DNA from: Sambucus nigra
Taxonomy: Eukaryota; Streptophyta; Magnoliopsida; Dipsacales; Adoxaceae
Reading direction: 5' to 3'
Length of the DNA: 64,000 nt
Assembly (NCBI GenBank): GCA_949130495.1
Contig: OX422208.1
Span: forward strand, 690,819,702-690,883,701
The notes beneath the pieces were generated by a model that saw nothing but the letters and a program-made list of their open reading frames with translations, did not search any database and was not told where the DNA came from. Shown one piece after another: positions 1 through 11,250 of the stretch (position 1 is its first letter; the number at the start of each line of letters is the position of its first letter). The position numbers and the translations under genes were made by a program.

Positions 1-469
1 TTGGATTCTAGTATATTGTTAATGATGTTTTTGTTTTTGAATATTTATTTATCATGTTTCATTGAAAGACAAAATTTGGCACCGGTTTAATTAACTATTA
101 GGCGGTTAGTAATTAATTTATTTTTTTGACAGTGATGCTAAGAATGAACCATATGAGAAACCTGTTTAGCTTAATAAAGTCTTAATCACCCGATATTTAA
201 TTAGGTGGGGTGTCACAGCACCTTGAGCTAATCTCTTATAATGGAATGCATTTTGAGGTGGTGGTCACATAAATCATTGAAAAATACAGAATTCGAAGGC
301 ATAAATCTTCTCCTTATCTCCCGTAAACCAAATAAGCTTTAGAGTAGGCCAACAAGAATGTGAAAGTTATACTTAGCGAGATGATTGAAGGGTGTTGATA
401 CCGGGGTAACCGAATACCATATGCACTGTGTGGATATCGAACCACTTTCCAAAAACTTATGGGAGACAC
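1..469. other. Unassigned AT-rich stretch left of an integrase fragment
   Basis: No reading frame here has recognisable protein similarity. The stretch precedes an integrase C-terminal fragment on the plus strand and may be a decayed part of the same element, but I cannot align it to a family. The one longer open frame on the minus strand (314-583) overlaps the plus-strand integrase remnant and looks like a chance frame. Confidence 0.4.
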
Positions 470-890
470 ACCACACTCACTTATATATGGGATGAACACA
501 ATGTTACTAATAGAGATAGAAATTCCCTTATTAAGAGTGTTACTTAAAAATAATTTTTTTAAAGATGACTGGGTAAAGAGCACATACGAAGAGTTGACAT
601 TTTTTGATTGACAATGAATACTAGAATGCTACCACGTGCATGGTTACCAGAGATGAATAGCCAAACCATTCAATAAGAAGGTTAAATATCGAGAAGTTAA
701 TGAATGAGACTTGTTATTAAAAGAGGTTCTTGAAACCATATGAGATCTCGAGGAAAATTTCATCCAATCTGGACAGGACCATATGTCGTGAAGAAGATGA
801 TGTCAAGAGGTGCAACCCTCCTAATTTATTTCGATGGAATATAACTACCTAGGTTGACTAATTTAGACTGTCTTAAGAAATACTATTTGT
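470..890 (+). pseudogene. Ty3/gypsy Tat-lineage integrase C-terminal fragment
   Basis: In scattered plus-strand frames the translation shows the end of a Ty3/gypsy polyprotein. There is a YGMN(T)-type block near 490-510 followed by an IEIEIP segment, a basic segment with NKKVKYREVNE near 675-710, and the WTGPYVVKKM block near 770-800, ending in LTNLDCLKKYY near 853-885. These match the order seen at the C-terminal end of Tat-lineage integrases (family knowledge). Several stops and frameshifts interrupt it, and the catalytic core is not present. It would have helped insert element cDNA; here it is a relic. The orientation is opposite to the Tat array at 20-37 kb, so it is a separate copy. Confidence 0.7.
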
Positions 891-3115
891 GAAAAAGAAA
901 CACATTAGTTAAATTAATTTTCAAAACAAGAACTACATATGACGTGATCCTGCATAAAGTCATATAGAGAAGTACTCAATACCATCAATGATTCAACTTC
1001 ACCACATAATGGAGGTATGTAGGAAAGTTTAAGGTTTCATTTAATAAAACAAGACCCTTTAGGGGTAAGTCATCTTTCTTTTTACTATATCTTATCTTTT
1101 TTATCACTAAAGAACGGGTTGTAGAGTCATAGGATGACAAAAAAATGTTTGGGGCCCTCGGGAGGAATAATTTATCATTAAAATAAATACTTTAATTACG
1201 AGATACATTCATCATCATAAGAAAATATCAAACTTTCATTAAGTCACACAAATCTTAAGGAGAGTTGCTACTTGCAATTTTCAAAAAATGGAAATGATCT
1301 TCCATGAAAATGCTTGGGTCAAAAGAACCACTATTATCATTTGTTTTAATTTGGTTAGCTCTGATGCGGAGGAAGAAGTTTGCGACCCAATATTACAATA
1401 TACCAATTCGTTGAATATCCCCTCATCCTGATATGGTCAAGCCAAAGAGCCAACCGAGATTTGTGTCCCTCAAAACCACTACATCTCTAACCTTCTACCA
1501 TAACTAGAAAGGGTACTCCACAATAAAGGAACGTCAATACTCTAAAATTCAAATATTATACCTATAAGTATGGAGAGAGAGGCTCAATAGGATGCAAATG
1601 ACCTAGAGGAGAAGCTTCTTGCCATCTCTCATACAAACACATCATGCGCCGAGGTAAATCAAAAGATGTAAAACACAAGGTGCAAAGATGAATGTAATAG
1701 AATGGTCCCATATACAAGAATGGCACTAAAGTCAGTCTCTAGGGGAAGAACTAGTGAATGTAGAAGTGAGAGGACTTAAACAACAAATAATCCAACTCCC
1801 CTCTAGTTTCCATAAAGTGGATAAGTGGATCATAAGGAACAAATTTAGTTATTTGATAAGAGGAATACAAATGGTCCCCATTCAAGTTTAATATTTCTAA
1901 TAACCATTTGTACAAGTTAAAGGGGCTTCCCCTAATATAGGATCATTCCAAGGAACGATAAGTAGACATACCACTTATGATATCACCTTAAATCAAGGAT
2001 ACCAGACTCTTACCTTCTTTAATTTACGTCACTACGTCTACTAAGAGAATGTCAATGCATGTAGTACCTATAGTCAGAAGATATTGGGATACCAAAGCCA
2101 GAGCTAAAGCACCTTTTCAACCACCTTTGCACCTCCTCTTCAGAATTTCATACTAAAATAAGGAGATAACTACCTTGAGATCGATCCATTCCTTGGCAAG
2201 GAACTCATGTAGCGTGAGGTGGTACATCCCCAATAGATTCGTGAGAGAGAAAATTCCTCCTTAGCCCAATAAGTCTTGATTATGGGGTTATATACTTCAT
2301 ACCTTGTCAACAGGCTATAATCTTAAAAAATTGTACAAATATCCTCTAATGCAAATCTAAAGACCTCAAATGCAAATCGAAAGACTTGGTCTTAAAGGTA
2401 CCATAAGTGAGAAGTCACCTGTAGAAATGCCCAATCGACCAAAATGGTTCTCCAAGAAAAAAAAGACCATGCCATAATGTTCTAGTCCCGAGAGAGATAA
2501 ATCATCAAAATTGTGAATGAAAGATTCTAACTAATGATTAAGGAAATTTTGGTAGTCGCAATGTATAAGATCCATCATAATAAAGCTATGATAAGAAAAG
2601 AAATTTATTTTCTAGAATATGAGAAAGAAGAGATGAATGTTTATCAAATACAGATTCTACCTCCATTTATAAGGAGTATGAAGTAACCAACGAGTCCTCC
2701 TAAAACAACCATACAACCGATCAGTCTTCTTCTCAATTAAGAACCTGCATCGTACTCTTGCGGGCCTACAAATCGAGAATCTGGTCGAAATAACATGATC
2801 AAAATAAAAAATATGGTAAATCTAAAATTATGGAAATAAGATTTTTTCCATTTTAAGCTTTAATTTTAGGTAGTGTTTATCTACCTCATGCATATGCCAT
2901 AATTAAATAAAATTTCATGAAATATAAATGACTGAAAGCAAAAAAAATAAATATACAGATCATTGACCAAATAAATTTTTTCTTGATATTTCATAAATGC
3001 TGGGAAGTTTTTCTAGGAATAAAAGAAACTCATTTTTTCCTCAAAAAAAGAAATAAAATATATAAGAATAAAAACCAAAAATGAAATAATTTAAAACAGG
3101 ACACTAGCAACCATA
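891..3115. other. About 2.2 kb with no recognisable gene
   Basis: Both strands are full of stops. The first 150 bases follow the integrase stop and probably belong to the 3' untranslated part of that Tat-lineage element. Beyond that I see no LTR partner, no domain and no clear repeat boundary. Short frames around 1560-2400 have the charged, low-hydrophobicity look of eroded gag sequence, but no motif supports a call. Confidence 0.4.
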
Positions 3116-3949
3116 AAAGTAGAGTCTCCACCGTCCTCATCATCATTTCTCAAGTTAGATACGACCACACGTGTCTCTGCATGCTCTTAGATCATCATTA
3201 CTATCAACGGAACCACAGGAGAAACCTGAACCGTGTACTGAGGACGTACCCTATGGGAAAGCTCGGGAATATATTCTATAACAAGGAAAGGATTTGAGGA
3301 ATCCTTGAGCATTAGATGGTCCAAGCCTAAATCTCTTATCGTCCTATAAATAGAATCAAATTATGAGCCCATTGGTTGGGATGACTACTCCAATTCCGCA
3401 TGAGGAGTGCTGAAAGCCTATAATGAAAGATAAATGCATAGGATTTTAATATATATGACAAATGAAAAAGTAAAATAAAATAAGAAACATTGCATACCTC
3501 GACCCCCGTAGTCATAAAAAATAATATTGAGAGGTAGGTACGGAGGCCTCGTACTGCACTCCATCATCACCGATAAACTGACTTGATAAGAAAAAAACCT
3601 GTATCACTAGAGGCAGAGTCTAAGAACAATGAGATGATACAATAGACTCAGTGGAAGGACCCTCCAAAGGTGGGAATAACGTTTTCATCAGAGGAGCTTC
3701 TCTCGAATCTTGGACCTCTTTAGATGACAAGATGACTAGCATTAATCTCCCATGTGTAACATATAGTAAGGCACGATATAAAAAAAGTGGTCACTCACCA
3801 CCAGAACACCTCTAGTATATGCATGCAGATCATTTGACCAAACCGAGTTTAGATCCCTCATTTGGAAAGGAGGTGGCATCAATGGAGGCAATTTGGCAAG
3901 GTGTGGTCGCAGGGGAATAACCATCTCCCATAGTTGAAAGTTGCAACAC
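3116..3949 (-). pseudogene. 3' part of a PMD-like gene, interrupted by the Athila element
   Basis: This is the left half of a minus-strand gene split by the retrotransposon. Removing the insertion (3950-16172) and one copy of the AACAC duplication joins it to the PMD-domain region at 16173-17582. Open exon-like segments are visible on the minus strand, for example one around 3950-3740 and one around 3340-3130 that ends in an acidic EDGGDST-like tail. The frames carry stops. Plant mobile domain proteins have roles suggested in silencing and are often carried by transposable elements (family knowledge). This downstream part has no diagnostic motif of its own, so the call rests on continuity with the right half. 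Confidence 0.4.
3945..3949. repeat. Left target-site duplication AACAC of the Athila element
   Basis: The five bases AACAC lie directly before the TGATTAGG start of the 5' LTR. The same five bases follow the end of both LTRs, at 5498-5502 and 16173-16177. A 5-bp duplication is usual for Ty3/gypsy integration. The third copy (5498-5502) is explained by the copied flank described separately. Confidence 0.75.
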
Positions 3950-5497
3950 TGATTAGGCATAAATTCTTCCCATTTAGCCCCTTAATTTAGAGGCTTTTAT
4001 CGCTCCGCAAAGTGTAATTCGGGTGGATTTATCTCATATCATTACTATTGACATTTTCTAGTAAGTACGACGAGTTTCCTGTATCTCCCATCTATTTTTT
4101 AGGTATTCAATGCACACAAGGAAGGAGAAAACTGGAAGGAAGAATCGGCATCCTAATCTGAGTTCCGGATAAAAAATTACAAGTCTTCAAAACTACAAGG
4201 AAGGAAAAGTTTCCTGAAGATATCGAACCGAACCGAAGATGAAAAAACATGAACCGATCATATGCTGGGAAAACTTCATGTAAAGCAAAAAATGCTGGAA
4301 CTGAACCGAAGAGGAAATAAATGAACCGAACCAGTGCAGACAAAAATCTCTATCAAAGGCAAACTGAACCGAATCACCTTAACAGGATCGGTTTGGGTAT
4401 CGAAAATTTGGATTTATCCACTTGTAAAGTAAGAGTCTTGTATGGTTGAAACTCTTAGAAATTCGTAGACTATAAATTTAAAACACCTCCCGGACATTAG
4501 GAGGCTTTGAATCAGTTAAGAGAAGCTTTCAAATTATCTTAGAGGAGAAAATAACAAGAACCCTAGTTTTTATATCTTTGATTCCAGATCAACAATTCAA
4601 GTAATTTTATTCCAATTCTTGCTTTCATTATTGCAGTAGTTAATTCTTTAGTTAGTAATTTCATTCTTCTTCACCTTAAATTGTGAGTAAAAGCGTTATC
4701 TTTTATTCAAAACATGTTTTCTTCTAGTTTTAATATGTCCGGCTAAGTTTTCAAGGGTCAGGGTGCATGAACCCCACCTGATGTAATTCATGATAGTGGA
4801 AATAGAAGTTGGAATTAAAATCTTAGGTGAATTGTGTCGTGTAACTGGTACGAACGTTGTGGACTTCTGATCTCATTTGCCCTAGGAAATCGGGATACTT
4901 AAGAAAGCAATGCGAGTATTGGTTAATATGATACTATTTTACTTCATCCTTTGCTTGCATACTGTGTGGGCTACGATCCCTCATATATGTAATAATTAGG
5001 ACCATTAAAGACCGAGTTTTAATTCATCCTTTGCTTACATATTGTGCGGGCTACGATCCCTCGTATATGTAAGACTTAAGAGCATTAAAAATCGGGTTCA
5101 TTTAAAGCTTTAATTTTGAATCTAGTATCCTACGAAGTGAATCACTAGGGTGTGGGGGATTGTAACCCGACATATCATTCTCATTTCATAGTTAAATTTT
5201 TAGTCAAATCGTCATTAGTCCTTTAGTTAATTAGAGTAATTATATTTCATTTATTCATAATTTCATTAGTACTCGTTTTCATATTTGCATCTAGTTGTAG
5301 TATTTCCCAATCCAAATCACCTTTTCCTTCGTTTTAGAGTCAAAGTTAGGTTACCTTCGTCTTTCCAACATCGTTAGGAAACTATTCATCCTCTTTTCCT
5401 GAGGATCGATACCCGACTTATCGAATTATTACTTAAGCGACAGGCTTGCACTTGAGCCTAAATAGCATGCAGATTAGACACATTTGTGGTCGCGTCA
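3950..5497 (+). repeat. 5' LTR of the Athila element (1548 bp)
   Basis: It begins TGATTAGGC and ends CGCGTCA, so it has TG...CA termini, and it is the same length as the 3' LTR. From 3950 to about 5196 it differs from the 3' LTR at roughly 9% of positions. From about 5197 to the end it differs at only about four positions. The middle (4225-4395) is rich in CGAACCGA-type motifs. No PBS follows the LTR end. Confidence 0.9.
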
Positions 5498-6145
5498 AAC
5501 ACCATCAATGTTGAGGAGTAGTCGTGAAATGGTCTGAATAATAGTCCTGCCCTTAGCCCACTACTATTGGAACATAATATAGAAATGTGAAAAATCCAAA
5601 AGTTGCTGAAAATATAGAAAAAAAGATACATGTCACCACCTTAGTCATTTAAATTAAAAGATTGCATATTTATCCTTTAGTATACGAATAAAATCCTTGC
5701 CTGCGTTTGGCCAACCTCCATATCCTCTAACGAGTCCAATTATTCTCCTCATTCGCTCTAAAAAAATCCGTGTGGATTCCAAAAACCTGAAGATTCCAAA
5801 ACTAAGCAAAAAGAAACATATAAAAGATATATTAGTAGCATAACAAAAAAGGAACAAATAAAAGAAAATGTAATAAATACAATGTAACTCCCAGACCACG
5901 AGACTCTTAGTCACCCATCCAGGCAAAACACTCATACTATTAAGGAGTAAACCAAAAGTAGATCTTCCCCAGTCATTCTTTTGAATTAAACTAATGTACC
6001 TAAGGGGAAAAGTACGCCTTCATGAAAAACCTTGTGATGGGAAGAATAAATGGTATGGCCCATCAGGAAGAGAATGAAAACTCTAGTGAACTAGAGAATC
6101 CATGTTGCATCATCTCGAAAATGAATCCACCGACCCCGTATATGA
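5498..6145. other. 648-bp copy of the element's external 3' flank, placed between 5' LTR and gag
   Basis: These 648 bases match 16173-16820, the host DNA beyond the 3' LTR, without an indel and with about 12 substitutions. They include the AACAC duplication and minus-strand exon and intron sequence of the PMD-like gene (WVTKSLVVWEL segment near 5900). They replace the expected primer-binding site, leader and the start of gag. The right edge is abrupt: gag sequence begins at 6146, while the donor continues into more PMD sequence. Confidence 0.88.
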
Positions 6146-7309
6146 TTTGAAAAAACCATACCTGCATATTCGTGAGTTCGAAGAGGAATGTGACACATTT
6201 AGTGATCAAGCTTACACGCAAGATGTAGTTCGCCTAGAGCTTTTTCCTTTTTCCTTAAATGATAAAGCCAAGACGTAGCTATGGTCTCTACCCTCGAACT
6301 CCGTCACTTCCTGGAGAGATATGCAGTCTAGGTTTGTCTTAGAATTCTATCCACAACACAAGAACAACTCTGCCAAAAGTCAAATCCAAGATTTTTGACA
6401 ACATGATAATGAGTCTTTTGACAAATGTTGGGAATGTGTCCAAGAGTTAGTAAGTGCATGCCCCAATCATGGTTTTGAAAAACACCTAGTGATATCTTTC
6501 TTCCATAATGATTTGACAATAACTTCCAAACAACTTGTACAAACAATGTGTGAAAGACCCTTTTGGGATTTAAACTCATGCGATGCCGAGGACCGTCTTA
6601 AGTATGTCGCAGAGACTACTCAAGCATGGGACACATCTGATCCTAACCAAACCCGACCTAGATAACCATCAATCAATCAGACTGCATCCGGTCTATATCA
6701 TTTGGATAGCAATACCTTAATAGAACATCGATTCGATCAGTTTCAGAGAGATATAAAAGAGTGGTTTGATGGTCGGTTGAGAAATATCTCTGAATCCAGC
6801 CACGGTTCGAAAGAAAAAGTGTGTGCTATCTGTGAGGCGGGGCACTCCCCAAAGGCATGCCCAATAATTTTTGCCTACAAGTCCATGTACACTGAGCAGG
6901 TGGATGCTATAGGAGGATTCAATGGGAATTTTAATGCCCCACATGGGAACTCGTATAACCCGTCATGGAGAAACCATCCTGGTTTCAACTACGGAAAACC
7001 CCAAGATGCGATGAACCCACATTCACATGTTGTCCCACCTCCACCACCTCCTCAATACCAACAAGCACCACCACTTCCATCCCCATATGTAGCTCCACCT
7101 CTGAGGAGCCTCGAGGATACAATGAACCAATTCATAAATTCTCAAGGTGCAAAAAATGCTAGATATAAACGCATATTCGCCGAAATAAATGCAAACATCT
7201 CCAAGATGCAAAGCTCATTGAGCATCCAAGAGAAGGGCAAGTTTCCTGCCCAAGGCCAAAGACCTCCCCAAGGTCAACCTAATGTTATTTCCACCTCTAC
7301 AGAATAGCA
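6146..7309 (+). pseudogene. gag: Athila gag polyprotein remnant
   Basis: Gag forms the particle that packages element RNA. The first part (6150-6660) carries the retrotransposon gag domain: a KPYLHIREFEEECDTF segment, LFPFSL, SWRDMQSRF and CPNHGFEKH, in one broken frame with stops near 6272, 6394 and 6660. An open frame at 6702-7307 continues with a zinc knuckle, C-x2-C-x3-H-x4-C (CAICEAGHSPKAC, near 6818-6860). A proline-rich stretch (7030-7110) and a charged end follow. The N-terminal part is missing because copied flank DNA joins at 6146. A typical Athila gag is longer at its N-terminus. Confidence 0.82.
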
Positions 7310-8000
7310 GGAGCACTTTCAAGCTGTAACCACTCTTTCATAGTGGGAGAGTTGTTGATTTACCACCTCCCCCACATGACATTTCAAAAGACAAGGAGAA
7401 TTCTCCGAGCATGAAAGAGGCCAAAGATATCTCCTTGAACGAGAGTGAAAAGGAAAACACTAGTGAGCCCGAGGTAGTTGTAAAACCACCCTCCGCTGCG
7501 CCATTTCCTTAAAGATTGGTTCCTGCCCATAAAAGGACCATAAATGAAGAAGTGATAGAAGTGCATAAGAACGTGAAATTAAACTTACCCTTCCTCGATG
7601 AAATAAGGAAAATCCTATCCTATGAAAAGTCATAAAAGACTTATTGACAGTCAAAAGGAGGATGAAGGTAAAGAAAAATGTGTTTCTAGCACAAAATGTA
7701 AGCTCAATCCTTCTTAAGGATCTCCCACCTAAATATAAAGATCCCATTGCACCCGCTATTTCCTGCACCATTGGAGAGAATAAATTTGAAAAGGCCTTAC
7801 TCGATTTGGGGGCGATTGTAAATATCCTCCCATATTCGATTTATAGGAAACTTGATCTAGGTGATCTTAAGACCACAAGGATCACTCTCAAGTTAGCGAA
7901 TCGAACTGTGAAGATATGAAGGGGTATAGTTGAGGACGTGATAGATAAAGTGGATACTTTCTACTTCCTGGTAGATTTTATCATTTGGGACACAAATCCC
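7310..8000 (+). pseudogene. Athila aspartic protease region
   Basis: The protease would cleave the gag-pol polyprotein. After a stop-ridden linker (7310-7650) that still shows INEEVIEVHKNVKLNLPFLDEI-like sequence, the frame from 7644 contains LPPKYKDPIAP and then ALLDLGAIVNILPYSIYRKL (about 7794-7850), followed by an LKLANRT block. The DLGA motif at the catalytic site is characteristic of Athila proteases rather than DSGA/DTGA (family knowledge). The frame stops at 7917, and the next part, with a GCPFLPTANT segment, resumes in another frame from 7985. Confidence 0.8.
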
Positions 8001-9580
8001 TCCTTCGCTTCAAAAATCATGTTCCCATCATCCTTGGATGCCCATTCTTACCTACGGCAAACACAGTGATTAATACTAGAAATGGGCTGATGCATTTCAC
8101 TTTTGGGAATATGACTTTAGAAAGTAACATCTTCAACATAGCCAAAAAAGTAGGGGAAGAAGATGATCTTCACGAGGTGAGCCTAATTGAAGAGATCGTA
8201 GAAGAACACATTAAGGAAAATTACTATGGAGACGCCTTAGAATCTTTCCTAGTTTCTAGTCATGAGAGTGAGGGAGCTTACACTGACTTTGAGAGGGAGG
8301 TAGAGGAGTTGAGAGGCTTACTTGATGAGAGAGCGTCGAACGAGCACACAAGAGATGTTAATTGGGTTTCTCGATTCGAAGAGTTACTGCCAAGGGAAGC
8401 ACATATGGTGCCCTCTAGTGACACATTCCCGACTCTCGAGTTGAAGAAACTACCCTCCAATGTTAAATATGCTTTCCTAGGTGAAAGTGAGACATTTCCT
8501 GTTATTCTGTCCTGTGGCTTCGATGAAGATCAGGAGGGCAAGCTACTAAAGATTTTGAGGAAGCACCAAAGTGCTTTTGGTTGGTGTATAACTGATCTAA
8601 ATGGGATAAGCCCTCTAATTTTCACCCATAAGATTTACCTCGACCAAGATGTTAAGCCTTCGAAAGAAATGCAAAGGCGGTTAAACCACACAATGAAATA
8701 TGTAGTGAGGAATGAAATTATAAAGTTGTTGGATTCCAGGATTATCAATCCAATCTCGGACAACAAGTGGGTGAGCCCCATTCAAGTTGTCCCGAAGAAG
8801 TCGGGTATGACAGTGATTGAAATTCCAAGGGAGAGCTAGTTCCCCAACGTACCACCACTGGATGGCACGTTTGTATTGATTATAGGAAACTTAATGCGAG
8901 AACTAGGAAAGACCATTTATCGATCAAATGCTTGAAAGAGTAGCGGTCCACCCTTATTATTGCTTCCTAAATGGTTATTCCGAATATAACCAAACTGAGG
9001 TAGATGTACTTGATCAAGAGAAAATAGACTTCACTTGCCCCTTTGTAACATTTGCCTACAAACGTATCCCATTTGGCTTGGTTAATGCACCGGTGACCTT
9101 TTAAAGGTGCATGTTGAGCTTATTCAGTGACATGGTTGAGAGAGGGCTAGAGGTGTTTATGAATGACTTTAGTGTTTTTGGCATCTCTTTTGACCTATGT
9201 TTAGCCAATCTTGAGAAATTACTAGCCCTATGTGTGGAAAAGAACTTAGTGCTGAATTGGGAGAAATGTCATTTCATGGTAAGTGAGGAAATAGTTCTTG
9301 GCCACATCATGTCATCAAAAGGGATCGAGGTTGATAGAGCAAAAATAGATGTCATAGATGACCTACCCCCACCTAAATTGCTGAAAGACGTGCACTCTTT
9401 CTTGGGCCATGCAGGATTTTATAGAAGGTTCATTAAGGACTTTAGTGCCATCACTAGACCCTTAAGAAACCTTCTTATGAAGGACACCCCATTTGAGTGG
9501 ACGAAATCTTGCCAAAGTGCTTTTGAAAAACTAAAAAACATGCTTGTGTACACTCCCATCATGCAAGATCCGAATTGGTC
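8001..9580 (+). pseudogene. Athila reverse transcriptase remnant
   Basis: The enzyme copied element RNA into cDNA. An open frame (7985-8839) runs from the protease end through a linker to the start of RT (IINPISDNKWVSPIQVVPKK near 8740-8805). The core between 8840 and 9110 is broken across frames but shows IDYRKLNARTRKDH, FAYKRIPFGLVNAP and YSEYNQ-type pieces. The frame from 9111 contains the active-site segment as VFMNDFSVFG (near 9153), where the family normally has two aspartates (MDDF). The first is Asn here. GHIMSSKGIEVD, FLGHAGFYRRFI and the connection domain follow. Confidence 0.85.
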
Positions 9581-10003
9581 CTTACTATTCAAGCTTATGT
9601 GTGATGCTAACGATTATGCGATAGGGGTTGTTTTGGGCCAAAGAAAAGACAACAAGGCTCATGTCATCTACTACGCTAGCCGGATTCTTACTGAACCACA
9701 ACTCAATTACTCCACCACGAAGAAGGAGTTGCTAGTGGTAGTATTTGCTCTTGAGAAATTTAGGTCCTATCTTATCGGTTCCCCCATCACTTGTTTGATC
9801 GACCATCGGACTTTAAAATATCTACTTGCAAAGAAAGACGCAGAGCCGCGCCTCATAAGGTGGATCTTACTCCTACAAGAGTTTAATCTCTCCATTAAAG
9901 GCAAAAAAGGAGTAGAAAATGTCGTTGCCGATCACTTATCAAGGCTTCCGTCCGACGTACCTAGTGATCCTACACCCATAGACGAGTATTTTCCGGATGA
10001 GTA
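9581..10003 (+). pseudogene. Athila RNase H domain
   Basis: It continues the frame of the RT domain and would degrade RNA in RNA-DNA hybrids. Visible blocks are LMCDANDYAIGVVLGQ (about 9595-9640), VIYYASRILTEPQLNYSTTKKELLVVVFALEKFRSYL (9660-9770) and the end VVADHLSRL (near 9920-9950). The terminal DHLSRL carries the last conserved aspartate. The frame is open to the stop at about 10002, making this the best preserved part of the element. Confidence 0.85.
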
Positions 10004-10149
10004 ACTATTTTCCACCTCTTCTTTTTCCCTGGTTTGCAGATATAGTAAACTAACTTGTCACAGGAGCCGTCCCTCCCGATTAGACACCGCAAGATAAGAA
10101 TAGGTTCATCACTTGCTCGTGCATGTTTTTCTACGATGACCCATTCCTT

Positions 10150-11250
10150 TTTAAATATTGGCTGACCTAATTATCCGACGATGCGAACCAGATGATGAAA
10201 TTCCAAAAGTCATCCAATTATGTCATTCGAAAGCATGTGGAGGCCACTTTTCTGTTAACAAAATAGCCACTAAAATTCTCCAAAGTGGTTTGTATTGGCC
10301 CACAATGTTCCGGGATGTCAAAAATTATTGTAAATCTGGCAACAAGTGTTAAAGTATGGGAGCGATTACCCGACGAGACATGATGCCATTAACCTCGATT
10401 CTCATCACTGAGTTTTTTATTTTTGGGGTATTGACTTCATGGGCCCTTTTCCCCCGTCCTTTGGGTACTTATACATCCTAGTCGTTGTAGACTATGTTTC
10501 TAAATGGGTGGAAGCTATAGCTACTAAGAATAATGACATTAAAGTGGTGATAAAGTTCTTCCATGAACAGATACTTTCTCGCTTCGGTGCACCTAAAGCA
10601 ATTATCAGTGATAACTGCACACACTTTTGCAACAAGCCGTTTGAAAAACTTATGAAAAAGTATGATGTCATTCACAAGGTTGGAATGACATATGACCCAC
10701 AAACGAATGTACAGGACGAGTTAGCTAATTGTGAAATCAAGCACATGCTAGAGAAGACCGTCAATCCTAACCGAAAAGTTTGGTCCCTTCGATTAAACGA
10801 TTCGCTATGGGCCTATCGTACCGTGTACAAGAGCCCACTCGGAATGGCCCCATTCCTCTTTGTGTATGGAAAACCTTGCCATCTTCCCGTTGAGTTGGAG
10901 AACAAACCGTATTAGGAAATTATGAGGTTAAATGACAATATGGACAAAGTCGGTGAAGCTCACAAGCTTCAACTAAATGAGTTAGAGGAGATACGCAATG
11001 ATGCGTATGAGAATGCCAAGATTTCAAAAGCCCGAATGAAACTCGCACATGATAAGATTATTCGACGGAAAGATTTTCAATCGGGAAAAAAGGTACTCCT
11101 CTATAACTCCCGGCTTCATCTATTTCTGAGTAAATTGCGGTCTCGATGGACTGGTCCATTCGTTGTGAAAAGTGTATTCCCCCACGGAGCAGTAGAATTC
11201 GAAGGTCCAAAAGGGGGAACACGTTCAAAATCAATGGATAACGCCTAAAG
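10150..11250 (+). pseudogene. Athila integrase remnant
   Basis: Integrase joins element cDNA to the genome. The zinc-binding N-terminal part is at 10158-10352 (CHSKACGGHFSVNKIATKIL, then YWPTMFRDVKNYCKSGNKC). A frame from 10439 holds the catalytic core: DFMGPFPPSFGYLYILVVVD, ISDNCTHF and CEIKHMLEKTV, so the D, D and E positions all appear present. The C-terminal part (10922-11248) contains [18 protein letters not shown] and VFPHGAVE. Stops at 10350 and 10913 and a shift near 11215 break it. Confidence 0.85.

Noticed and set aside
470..890. Endogenous pararetrovirus
   Set aside because: No movement protein or coat protein signature was seen anywhere, integrase domains are present, and all RT regions have LTR-retrotransposon order.
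3950..6145. A single 2.2-kb LTR covering 3950-6145 and 14625-16820
   Set aside because: The AACAC duplication and CGCGTCA end mark the LTR end at 5497 and 16172. Divergence falls sharply inside the LTR rather than at its end, and the extra 648 bp contains PMD-like gene sequence.
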